From Salinarimonas chemoclinalis (GTDB lineage: Bacteria > Pseudomonadota > Alphaproteobacteria > Rhizobiales > Beijerinckiaceae), in contig NZ_JBGMWH010000010.1 in assembly GCF_041514305.1 (NCBI RefSeq), forward strand, positions 62,001 to 126,000: 64,000 nucleotides of DNA, given 5' to 3'. Positions 18,282 to 25,745 of the stretch are shown here, piece by piece (the first letter of the stretch is position 1; every line of letters starts with the position of its first letter). A model generated the notes under the pieces. That model made no database searches, was not told where the DNA came from, and worked only from the letters and a program-made list of their open reading frames with translations. The translations under genes were made by a program, and so were the position numbers.

Positions 18282-19010
18282 TCACCCCAGCGTCGCGAGC
18301 GCCGGGAAGGTCTCCAGCAGCCAGAACGAGGCCGTCTGGATACCGCCGGTGAGGAAGGCGACGCCGGTCAGCACCAGGAGCGCGCCCATGGCCTTCTCGA
18401 CGTAGGCGAAGCGCGACTTCATCCGCTTGAGGAAGGCCACGAACGGCTTCATCGCGAAGGCCGCGAGGATGAAGGGGATGCCGAGCCCGGCGGAATAGAC
18501 CGCGAGCAGCAGGGCGCCGCGCCCCACGCTCGCCTCCGATCCGGCGACCGCGAGGATCGCCGCGAGGATCGGGCCGATGCAGGGCGTCCAGCCGAAGGCG
18601 AAGGCGAGCCCCATCACGTAGGCGCCGCCGAGCCCCGCCGACGAGCCGCCCTGGAAGCGCGCCTCGCGATAGAGGAATGCGATGCGGAAGACGCCGAGGA
18701 AATGCAGCCCCATGACGATGATGACCACGCCCGCCAGCGTCGCGAACACGTCCATGTACTGGCGCACGAGCTGCCCGAAGAGCGAGGCGGTGGCGCCGAG
18801 CGCCGTGAACACCGTGGCGAAACCCGCCACAAAGACGAGCGCGGTGAGCAGCGCCCGACGGCGCACCGCCCAGTCGTCCTCCTTCTGCATCTCCTCGACG
18901 GAGACGCCCGCGAGATACGACATGTAGGGCGGCACCAGCGGCAGCACGCAGGGCGAGAGGAAACTGATGAGGCCCCCGAGCAGGGCGGCGTAGAGCGTGA
19001 CGTCCATCAT
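18282..19010 (-). CDS. ccdA: CcdA-type thiol-disulfide transporter for cytochrome c biogenesis
   Basis: A 242-residue, six-TM protein of the CcdA/DsbD beta-domain family that moves reducing power across the inner membrane to apocytochrome c. The two redox Cys sit in LISFLSPCVLPLVPPYMSYL (Cys21) and AFGWTPCIGPILAAIL. Length is normal. The gene opens with two ATG codons (19010 and 19007), with GAAGAG in front. It is divergent from the P1-peptidase gene; no other cytochrome c maturation genes are nearby. Confidence 0.92.
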   Translation of the reverse strand: MMDVTLYAALLGGLISFLSPCVLPLVPPYMSYLAGVSVEEMQKEDDWAVRRRALLTALVFVAGFATVFTALGATASLFGQLVRQYMDVFATLAGVVIIVMGLHFLGVFRIAFLYREARFQGGSSAGLGGAYVMGLAFAFGWTPCIGPILAAILAVAGSEASVGRGALLLAVYSAGLGIPFILAAFAMKPFVAFLKRMKSRFAYVEKAMGALLVLTGVAFLTGGIQTASFWLLETFPALATLG

Positions 19011-19154
19011 GGCTCTTCGTGTAGTCCGAAAAGCGGCCTGCGGGAAAGCGCGCCGCACGTGCTCTCGCGGCGTCGTGATGCCGCGTGATACAGGGTGTGA
19101 GCCTGGAGGATGGGGGCGTCGCGCGCATTGCGCGAGATCACGCGGAGGAATCGC

Positions 19155-20153
19155 ATGGCGCAGGCGCGCAACCTGATCACGGACGTCGCCGGCATCGCGG
19201 TGGGGAACGCGCACGACCCGCGTCTCGCCTCGGGCGTGACGGTGGCGCTGTTCGACGCCCCCGCGGTCGCCTCCGTCTCGATCCTCGGCGGCGCGCCGGG
19301 CAACCGCGACACCGCCTGCCTCGAGCCGGACGCCACCGTCGAGGCGGTCGATGCGATCGTGCTCTCCGGCGGCTCGGGTTTCGGGCTCGACGCCGCGAGC
19401 GGCGTGCAGGCCCGGCTGCGCGCGCGCGGGCGCGGCTTCGCCATCGGCCCCGCGCTGATCCCGATCGTGCCTCAGGCGATCGTGTTCGATCTCCTCAACG
19501 GCGGCGACAAGGACTGGGGGCTCTACCCGCCCTATCGCGAGCTCGGCCACGACGCCTGCGAGGCGGCGGGCGCGCACTTCGCGCTCGGCACGGCCGGTGG
19601 CGGCTTCGGCGCGACGACCGTCGACCTCAAGGGCGGGCTCGGCTCCGCCTCCGCCGTCACGCCGTCGGGCCACACGGTGGGCGCCCTCGTCGTCGTCAAC
19701 GCCATCGGCTCGGCGATCGTCGGCGAGGGGCCGCATTTCTGGGCGGCGCCCTGGGAAGTCGACGGCGAGTTCGGCGGCCTCGGCCTGCCGGCGGACGTCG
19801 CCGCCCGCGGCCGGCGCCTCGCGTGGAAGGGCGGGCCGCAGCCCGCCACGACGATCGCCCTCGTCGCCACCGACGCGGCGCTGACCAAGCCGCAGGCCAA
19901 GCGCGTCGCGGTCCAGGCCAACGACGGCCTGGCCCGGGCGCTGCGCATCACCCACGCGCTCTACGACGGCGACACCGTGTTCTGCGCCGCCACCGGCCGC
20001 CGGCCACTCGGCGACGCGCCGGCGGTCGCCCTCACCGAAATCGGCTCGGTCGCGGCGGACGTGCTGGCGCGGGCGGTGGCGCGGGGCGTCTTCGAGGCGA
20101 CGGCGCTGCCGTTCGCGGGGGCGCTGCCGGCGTGGCGGGATCGGTTCGGGTGA
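19155..20153 (+). CDS. P1-family peptidase (DmpA/BapA-like N-terminal nucleophile)
   Basis: A 332-residue self-processing aminopeptidase-like protein. Family stretches are LITDVAGIAVGNAHDPRLAS, IVLSGGSGFGLDAASGVQA, and the cleavage region near GGFGATTVDLKGGLGSAS, followed by GALVVVNAIGSAI. P1 enzymes (S58) cleave an internal Gly-Ser/Thr bond and release N-terminal D- or beta-amino acids. The nucleophile is probably the Ser of KGGLGSAS or a nearby Thr; I cannot settle which. ATG 19155 has GGAGGAA upstream. Monocistronic. Confidence 0.88.
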   Translation: MAQARNLITDVAGIAVGNAHDPRLASGVTVALFDAPAVASVSILGGAPGNRDTACLEPDATVEAVDAIVLSGGSGFGLDAASGVQARLRARGRGFAIGPALIPIVPQAIVFDLLNGGDKDWGLYPPYRELGHDACEAAGAHFALGTAGGGFGATTVDLKGGLGSASAVTPSGHTVGALVVVNAIGSAIVGEGPHFWAAPWEVDGEFGGLGLPADVAARGRRLAWKGGPQPATTIALVATDAALTKPQAKRVAVQANDGLARALRITHALYDGDTVFCAATGRRPLGDAPAVALTEIGSVAADVLARAVARGVFEATALPFAGALPAWRDRFG

Positions 20154-20196
20154 AGCGGCCGCTCGAGCGCCGGGACCGGCGCCGCCGCCCCTCGGC

Positions 20197-21828
20197 TCAG
20201 GGCAGGCGGGTCATGAGGTTTCGCTTCGCCTTCCAGCGGCGCTTCAGGTCCGCGAGGTAGGCCGCCTGCTCGGCCGGCGCGCGCAGCGTCGCCATGCGTG
20301 CGACGAGCGCCGCCACCTCGTCGTAGGCGTTGTTGCCGCCCTGATCCGCCAGCGCCTCGACCCGCTCGGCGTGCAGCGCCAGGGCACGATCCGGACGAAC
20401 CCCCTCCAGGGCGCAGGCGAGCGCGTCGGTGGTCCAGCGCGAGCACCGGGCACGATCGAAGGCCGCCCAGGCACGGTCGACGAGGCCCTCCTCGAGAAGC
20501 GCCTGGACCAGCGCGTCGACGGGGGATTCCAGCCAGCGTCCGCGGGCGCCCTCCGCGGCCCGGCGCTCGAGCACGGCGAGCGCCCGGTCCCGCGCGGCGT
20601 CGCCGCCATGGCTGCGGATCTCGCGGTAGAGCACGAGGCGCGGCGTCTGCGCGAAGGCCGCCTCGAGCCGCGCCAGCGCCTCGTCGAGCCGGCCGGCCTC
20701 GCGCAGCAGCCGGGCGCACAGCAGCACCAGCCCCTCGTCCTGCTGCTTGCCCTCGAAGCGCCAGATCCCCTCCTCCGCGTACTCCAGCGCCTGCTCGGGG
20801 CGCTTCGCCCCGATGCAGAAGTCGACGAGACGGTGATAGTCCCACGCGGTTTCGAGCTTGGCGCGGCGCAGTGCGATGCGCCCGTCGACATCCCCGTCGC
20901 GGGCGAGGAAGCGGTCCAGAATCGCATCGAGCGCATAGCCGGTCTCGCCGCGGGCGCGGGCCGCCTCCGCGAGGCGACGGTAGATGGCGAGACCGGCCTC
21001 GCCCAGAACCTCGGCATAGGTCTCGCTCGCGGCGGCGAAGGTCTCGAGCTCGCTCTCGGTCTCCTCGCGGAAGAGCCAGGCGGCGAGATCGACCGGGTCC
21101 GGCCGGACGTGCCGCGCCGCTGCGAGGTGTATATCCGCGGCCCGCTGATGCAGGCCCTCGACGGTGCCGTCGTGCCCGTCGACCATGTCGCGCTCGGCCT
21201 CGAGCAGATCGAGCGCCTCCGCGGCGAGCGTCAACGCCAGGGCCGCGCGCGGCCCGTCGGCGAGGGCGGCGAGGCGGTCGAGTACGGGCTCGACCCCGGC
21301 GCGATACGTCTTCGCGCCCCGGTAGTCGACGCGGCCATCGACGCGGATCGCGTCCTCCAGCGCGCGCCGCAGCGTCGCCAGGATCTCCGCGTCGCTGCCG
21401 CGCGCGAGGCCGGCCTCCATGTGCAGGTCGCGGCGCAGGTCGTCGTCGTCCTCGGCGAGACGCATCAGCCGATCCGCGAGCGCCTCGGCGCCGAGCCCCA
21501 CGAGGTGCGCCCGCAACTCGGCCGCGCCCGCCCCGACGGCCTCGATCTCGGCCGCGGGGGCCCGGTTCGCCCGCAGCGCGACGGCGACGACGTGCTTGCA
21601 ATAGCCCTCCCGCTCGAAGGCCGGGCAGGTGCACGCGGCCCAGTCGCCCGGCGGCCGCACCCGGACGAGGTAGACCTCGGACCCGTAGACCCGCCCCCGC
21701 ACCTCGTCGGGCCGCACCGACACGAACTCGACGGCGTCCTTCGCGGCATAGGCGGCACCGCGCTCGAAGACGGCCTTCCCCGATTGCCGCAGCAGGACGG
21801 ACTCGGAAAAGAGCGGATCGCCGGTCAT
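20197..21828 (-). CDS. SWIM zinc-finger protein with DUF6880-like repeat region
   Basis: A 543-residue protein. A SWIM finger lies near the N-terminus: Cys66-x-Cys68 and Cys77-x-His79 in AACTCPAFEREGYCKHV. The rest is all-helical, with TPR/HEAT-like repeats such as ALAYAEEG-type segments (EQALEYAEEGIWRFEGKQQD, ALARLEAAFAQTPRLVL), resembling DUF6880. SWIM fingers bind DNA or protein partners. Its role is unknown; in other genomes such proteins sit beside SNF2 helicases, none of which is present here. ATG 21828 (MTGDPLFSE) is preferred; longer starts add low-complexity Arg/Pro sequence. Confidence 0.78.
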   Translation of the reverse strand: MTGDPLFSESVLLRQSGKAVFERGAAYAAKDAVEFVSVRPDEVRGRVYGSEVYLVRVRPPGDWAACTCPAFEREGYCKHVVAVALRANRAPAAEIEAVGAGAAELRAHLVGLGAEALADRLMRLAEDDDDLRRDLHMEAGLARGSDAEILATLRRALEDAIRVDGRVDYRGAKTYRAGVEPVLDRLAALADGPRAALALTLAAEALDLLEAERDMVDGHDGTVEGLHQRAADIHLAAARHVRPDPVDLAAWLFREETESELETFAAASETYAEVLGEAGLAIYRRLAEAARARGETGYALDAILDRFLARDGDVDGRIALRRAKLETAWDYHRLVDFCIGAKRPEQALEYAEEGIWRFEGKQQDEGLVLLCARLLREAGRLDEALARLEAAFAQTPRLVLYREIRSHGGDAARDRALAVLERRAAEGARGRWLESPVDALVQALLEEGLVDRAWAAFDRARCSRWTTDALACALEGVRPDRALALHAERVEALADQGGNNAYDEVAALVARMATLRAPAEQAAYLADLKRRWKAKRNLMTRLP

Positions 21829-22132
21829 GGCGCGCGAATCTCCTATGAGGCTGGTGACGCGCAAGGGTAGCGCGGAGCCGGGGCGGCTGGCCAGACCCTC
21901 GCGGGGAGATCTGCGCGAGCGGCCCGGGGCGCCTTTTCGTTCCCTGTAGGGGAAGATGGCTCGGCTCGTCGATGGCGTCGAGCGGGCCGAGGGCCGGCTC
22001 GGCGCGCGAATCATCGTGCGCGCCGGCGGGCGGCGCGGTATGGGTGGTGTCGGACATCGGTGCGCGTCCTCTCGGGGTGCAGGTCAGCCGGTCCAGCTCG
22101 GCTTCTCGTTTTGTGGCACACAATAAAGGCTG
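21829..22132. other. Divergent intergenic region at the edge of the accessory pocket
   Basis: These 304 bases separate the SWIM gene (leftward) from the ribbon-helix-helix gene (rightward). I see no gene. The last 30 bases before the rightward start turn markedly AT-richer (TTTTGTGGCACACAATAAAG) and probably hold its promoter. Confidence 0.45.
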
Positions 22133-22336
22133 ATGTCAAATCCTGTCCCACAGAAAAAGCGCGGCCGCCCCGCGACGGGCGTGACGCCCCGCGTCGGGGT
22201 CCGCTTCCCCGACGAGGTCACCGCCGCCGTCGACGCCGCGGCACGGGCGCAGGAGGACGAGCCGAACCGCTCGGAGATGATCCGGCGGATCGTGACGGCG
22301 TGGTTGCGGGAGAATGGGTTTTTGGAGGGGCGGTGA
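22133..22336 (+). CDS. Ribbon-helix-helix (CopG/Arc-like) small DNA-binding protein
   Basis: A 67-residue protein. The basic head (QKKRGRPATG) includes an AT-hook-like RGRP. The ribbon-helix-helix core follows: VTPRVGVRFPDEVTAAVDAA as the strand and helix 1, then RSEMIRRIVTAWLRENGFLE as helix 2. Such proteins are antitoxins or autorepressors. No toxin overlaps it. Its last 158 bases recur, about 94 percent identical by my count, at 23124-23281, after the VapBC pair. Start ATG 22133 follows an AT-rich putative promoter. Confidence 0.75.
   Translation: MSNPVPQKKRGRPATGVTPRVGVRFPDEVTAAVDAAARAQEDEPNRSEMIRRIVTAWLRENGFLEGR
22179..22336 (+). repeat. Direct repeat, copy 1 (RHH coding)
   Basis: A 158-base segment that matches 23124-23281 without gaps and with nine mismatches counted by eye, about 94 percent identity. 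It covers the C-terminal 52 codons and stop of the ribbon-helix-helix gene. The pair flanks a 787-base segment carrying the VapB/VapC genes. Confidence 0.9.
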
Positions 22337-22389
22337 GTGGGGGGCGCTCGCCGGGACGTGTCTCTAGCGCGCGATGACGCTGGAAAAGG

Positions 22390-22418
22390 GCTGCCGACCG
22401 ACCTATCCTCTCGGCAGC
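22390..22418. promoter_or_regulatory. Inverted repeat upstream of the VapBC pair
   Basis: GCTGCCGA (22390-22397) and TCGGCAGC (22411-22418) are perfect inverted 8-mers 13 bases apart, 29 bases before the antitoxin start. A -10-like TATCCT lies between the arms. It is a plausible autoregulatory operator for the antitoxin. Confidence 0.4.
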
Positions 22419-22446
22419 AAGCGAGCCCCGAATGGAGGACGCCGCC

Positions 22447-22701
22447 ATGGCCGCCGTCACCATCCACGACCTGCCCGAGGAGACGCACCGCGCGTTGACG
22501 CGGCTGGCAGCTGAGAACAAGCGCAGCACCGAAGCCGAGATCCGCGCCATCCTGGAGTCCGCGGTGCGTCCGAAAGGCGGCGTCGGGCTAGGTACGGCCC
22601 TATCCGAGATCGGGCGGAAGTACGGCATCACGAATGCCGACATCGAGGCCATCGAGCAGGCTCGCGACCGCCGACCGGCCGAACCGATGCGGTTCGAATG
22701 A
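22447..22701 (+). CDS. FitA/VapB-type ribbon-helix-helix antitoxin
   Basis: An 84-residue antitoxin. The N-terminal ribbon-helix-helix region reads VTIHDLPEETHRALTRLAAE and KRSTEAEIRAILESAV, the typical FitA pattern. The C-terminal part (about 60-84) is the toxin-binding tail ending EPMRFE. GGAGG lies eight bases before ATG 22447, so this start is preferred to the ATG at 22432. Its stop overlaps the PIN toxin start by 4 bases (ATGA), the classic coupled arrangement. It neutralises and presumably represses with the toxin. Confidence 0.88.
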   Translation: MAAVTIHDLPEETHRALTRLAAENKRSTEAEIRAILESAVRPKGGVGLGTALSEIGRKYGITNADIEAIEQARDRRPAEPMRFE

Positions 22702-23114
22702 TCCTGCACGACACGAATGTCGTTTCGGAAGCAATGACGCGAGAGCCGCATCCGCGCGTGCGCGCGTGGCTCGATGCTCGTGCGCCGGAGACGCTGTTCC
22801 TGTCGAGCATTACGGTCGCCGAGCTTCTCTTCGGCATCGGCGCCTTGCCGGAGAGCAAGCGCAAGAACACTCTCGCGGCCGCGCTGAGCGACGTGCTGGA
22901 TGTCGTCGGCTCACGCATTCTCCCGTTCGACACGCATGCGGCTCAGCGGTACGCGGATCTGGCCGTCGGAGCCCGCGCGGCGGGGAGGGGTTTTCCGACG
23001 CCGGACGGCTACATCGCCGCGATCGCCGCCGCGCATGGATTCGCCGTGGCCTCGCGCGACGCGAGCGCGTTCGATGCGGCTGGCTTGACGGTTATCGATC
23101 CCTGGACGGCGTGA
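22698..23114 (+). CDS. vapC: PIN-domain toxin, VapC/FitB type
   Basis: A 138-residue PIN ribonuclease. Acidic active-site residues are visible in MILHDTNVVSEAM (Asp5), TVAELLFGIGALP (Glu near 41), FPTPDGYIAAIAAAHGF (Asp near 103) and VASRDASAF (Asp near 120). PIN toxins cleave tRNA or rRNA and block translation. It is coupled to the antitoxin by an ATGA overlap. Its own stop (GTGA at 23111-23114) overlaps a GTG that opens the truncated ribbon-helix-helix copy, so three reading frames are chained. Confidence 0.9.
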   Translation: MILHDTNVVSEAMTREPHPRVRAWLDARAPETLFLSSITVAELLFGIGALPESKRKNTLAAALSDVLDVVGSRILPFDTHAAQRYADLAVGARAAGRGFPTPDGYIAAIAAAHGFAVASRDASAFDAAGLTVIDPWTA

Positions 23115-23281
23115 ACGCCAGAAGCGTGACGCCGCGCGTCGGGGTCCGCTTCCCCGACGCGGTCACCGCCGCCGTCGACGCCGCCGCCCGCGCCCAGGAC
23201 GACGAGCTGAACCGCTCGGAGATGATCCGGCGGATCGTGACGGCGTGGCTGCGGGAGAATGGGTTTTTGGAGGGGCGGTGA
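23111..23281 (+). CDS. Truncated second copy of the ribbon-helix-helix gene
   Basis: A 56-codon frame that starts at a GTG overlapping the VapC stop. After four junction residues (VNARS) it runs VTPRVGVRFPDAVTAAVDAA and then RSEMIRRIVTAWLRENGFLE, near-identical to the protein at 22133-22336, but without the basic RGRP head. The frame is intact to the stop and the differences are mostly silent or conservative, so it may be expressed by coupling to vapC. It could equally be a dead duplication scar. No separate ribosome site is seen. Confidence 0.55.
   Translation: MNARSVTPRVGVRFPDAVTAAVDAAARAQDDELNRSEMIRRIVTAWLRENGFLEGR
23124..23281 (+). repeat. Direct repeat, copy 2 (RHH coding)
   Basis: The second copy of the 158-base segment at 22179-22336, in the same orientation. 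It ends at the same stop codon; the similarity breaks off immediately after it (TGAGTGGGG versus TGAATATGC). Confidence 0.9.
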
Positions 23282-23329
23282 ATATGCCGCACGCCAGCTC
23301 AAATCTTGACAAGTTTGGACGCGCCGCAT

Positions 23330-25621
23330 TTAGCGACGCGAAGCAAACAGAAGCGTGCGCTCTGCGAAGTCGGAAAGCTCGGCATCGTTGATAGTGGCCG
23401 TTTGCCAAGCGGGATTGGAGTCATGCTTGAAGCGATTTCCGAAGTGAACAAGTAGCTTAAGCTCCACAATGTCGGCTGTCGACAAAATCTCGTTTTGTGT
23501 ACCAACACGTTGCTCACAATGATTCAAGAACTGGCCAAGCGGCGTGCCCGGTGGAAAATGCTCAGGGTAGGCAACGCGCATGAACGCCTCCAAGATGGGC
23601 CTCAGCGCCTCTGCGACTTCCCGCTCTCTTTCGGGATTTGCGACCTGCAAGTAAGACCGAACGAGTTCGTGCCGCTTGTCATGTTCGGAAATACTGTCAT
23701 TCCGCACATTCCAGATTGTGATTTCAGAACCAGCTGCTGCTCTATTGATCCTGAGAGCGATCGCAGTGTTCTTGTCAGCCTGCTCCCAAAGATGGCATAG
23801 GAACGATTTGGAATGGGACAAGACAATGACCTGACGGACCCGCGCAGCGAGAGAAATGATTTCTTCGCGCGTCCGTAATGTCCGATGATCGTCGAGGCTG
23901 GTCATCGGATCGTCGATGACGACAACCATATTAGCACGATTTGGGTCCTGCTCAAGCGATGCAAAAAAGAAAGCGAGGGCAAGAGTGTTCCTGTCGCCAG
24001 CGCTAAGGGTACTTCGAAATGATGGACCAACATCAGCTGTGATATTGACGTTATGATTGTTGATGACCATCACATACGAGGCAGATGACCCCGATCTGGT
24101 GTTGACAGACTGTACTTGGTCGATGCGGAAAGAAGCACCGAAGCGGCGCAGATATGCGTTGATCGCAGCCTCGAACGCAGGAAATATCTGCTGGCGGTAG
24201 TTGTCGAGGTCGGCACGGGCCTGCGTCCGCAGCGCCTCTGTCGCTCGTTTTGCCGACTTTTCCTGGAGATAACGATCGCAATGCGGCGCGACTTGAGGTT
24301 CGTAACGTGCTTTCTGCGCCTTAAGCTTGGCAAGGTCGTTATTCAAAGCTGAGAGATCATCTGCGGCGGCTTGTTCTTGGACGATTGCCAGGCGGGAATT
24401 TGCGCCGAGAAGGCGCCCGGAAAGCGCTGCGACTTCGGCGATACAAGCGCGATAGTTCTCAATCGCGTCCCGGGTTGCCCGCGTAAGCGCCATTGGCTCC
24501 AGCGGAGCGGCAGCCTTTGCACGAAGCTGGTCGAGCACCGCCTCGCGTGCGGCATTCCATAGCCGCGCGACCGCTGCTGTGTCGATATCGACATTCGGCA
24601 GCTCCGCGAAGTCCTTCCAAAATTCATGAGTCTGCGCGGCTGTACGAACGTCGCGCTCGAAGGCGGCGGGGATGTCTCCACCATGATTGTCACGGACCCC
24701 TATCCCGGTCTCGCGTATCGCGAGCTTCAGCTCCTGATAGGTCTGGCTGAAGTATGCCCGGTAATGGACTATAAGCTCGGAGCCAGCGAGTTCTTGAGCG
24801 CAGAACGGGCAGACATCCCCGTCGTATCCCTCGGAGGCAGGTGCGATATACGCCATACCCTCGGATACCCAAGCTTCGCCGCCCCGCCGAAGCTTGACGA
24901 TGTGCGCGCGAACCCGATCGGCAGCAGCGGCTTCAAGATCAGCAAGGGTCCGCCCGAGAACATCATCGATTCCAGCGATGTCGAAATCCGGTAGGGCAAT
25001 TGATCGGAATCCGGGGCGTTGCCGGATTGCATCAGCCGACTTTGCCGCAGCCAGTCGGCGCTCGGCCTCCTGGATTTTGTCGTCGATGTCCAGGTCCGCA
25101 TCTAGGTCGCAGAACGCGTCTACCTTGAATGGCCCCATAGCTCCAGCCGGCACAGCGTCGGCGAGCTGCCGCAGCGCCGCATTGTGCTCCTCGATCCGGG
25201 CGACATGCCCCTGCAGCGCACGGCTGAGTGCAACGCCTTGAGCACCAAGGATAAGTTCATGCAGGCTTTGGCGGTGCGCCGTCTGGACTTCGATCCCCGA
25301 ACAGACGTTGGCCGAGACAAAGGCGTCGTCGAAGACTGCGACGTCCGGCAACGGCTGTGACCAAGCCCCGTTCTGAAAGACGGCTGTCCCTCCGCTATGG
25401 CGGATAACGATATGGGGAGGATGTTGAGCCCCGAGCCGGTGCCTATCGGTGACGAGGTCTGCCTTGCCCGTCGCCAGCGACCGCAGGACCGCGGCCATGG
25501 TCGTCTTACCGCGTGCGTTCTCACCGTAGATTACTGTGAACGGGCTGAGAGCGGTATGCGGCGGTGGGCTATGATTGTCAAAAAGCCCAACATTTCGCAG
25601 CAGCTGAATGTGTTCGATCAT
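23330..25621 (-). CDS. RloC/PrrC-like AAA_13 ATPase with zinc-hook and possible HEPN nuclease tail
   Basis: A 763-residue ABC-type ATPase. Walker A GENARGKTT (33-41); CPFC (271-274) between helical arms, like the zinc hook of RloC; ABC signature LSAGDRNTLA (539-548); Walker B MVVVIDDPMTSLDD (565-578); H-loop VLSHSKSF (about 600-607). The C-terminal 100 residues contain LRPILEAF (Arg674, Glu678) and GNRFKHD (His733), reminiscent of the Arg/Glu/His set of PrrC-RloC anticodon nucleases. That nuclease call is inference. Base composition is clearly less GC-rich than the neighbours. ATG 25621 has GGAGG eight bases upstream. It lies directly against the 3' end of guaA, a known island site, with no restriction-modification genes beside it. 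Confidence 0.8.
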   Translation of the reverse strand: MIEHIQLLRNVGLFDNHSPPPHTALSPFTVIYGENARGKTTMAAVLRSLATGKADLVTDRHRLGAQHPPHIVIRHSGGTAVFQNGAWSQPLPDVAVFDDAFVSANVCSGIEVQTAHRQSLHELILGAQGVALSRALQGHVARIEEHNAALRQLADAVPAGAMGPFKVDAFCDLDADLDIDDKIQEAERRLAAAKSADAIRQRPGFRSIALPDFDIAGIDDVLGRTLADLEAAAADRVRAHIVKLRRGGEAWVSEGMAYIAPASEGYDGDVCPFCAQELAGSELIVHYRAYFSQTYQELKLAIRETGIGVRDNHGGDIPAAFERDVRTAAQTHEFWKDFAELPNVDIDTAAVARLWNAAREAVLDQLRAKAAAPLEPMALTRATRDAIENYRACIAEVAALSGRLLGANSRLAIVQEQAAADDLSALNNDLAKLKAQKARYEPQVAPHCDRYLQEKSAKRATEALRTQARADLDNYRQQIFPAFEAAINAYLRRFGASFRIDQVQSVNTRSGSSASYVMVINNHNVNITADVGPSFRSTLSAGDRNTLALAFFFASLEQDPNRANMVVVIDDPMTSLDDHRTLRTREEIISLAARVRQVIVLSHSKSFLCHLWEQADKNTAIALRINRAAAGSEITIWNVRNDSISEHDKRHELVRSYLQVANPEREREVAEALRPILEAFMRVAYPEHFPPGTPLGQFLNHCEQRVGTQNEILSTADIVELKLLVHFGNRFKHDSNPAWQTATINDAELSDFAERTLLFASRR

Positions 25622-25745
25622 TCGGCCGGCCTCCACCCGATGTTCCCCACAACCGCCGTTCAGAACGTAAACCCATTAACTATACGACGGTCGCGCACGG
25701 GTGGCTACCCAGACGTGCGCATGCTTTTTATTGTGTATCTTAAAG

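Noticed and set aside
22334..22344. GAGTGGG after the first ribbon-helix-helix gene as a guaA-derived att copy
   Set aside because: Only seven bases match the conserved guaA end (ATTGAGTGGGAG), well within chance, so no att repeat is claimed.
22179..23281. The two ribbon-helix-helix segments as integrase attachment sites
   Set aside because: They are coding, diverged at nine positions and end at a stop codon, which fits gene duplication rather than att sites; no integrase is present.
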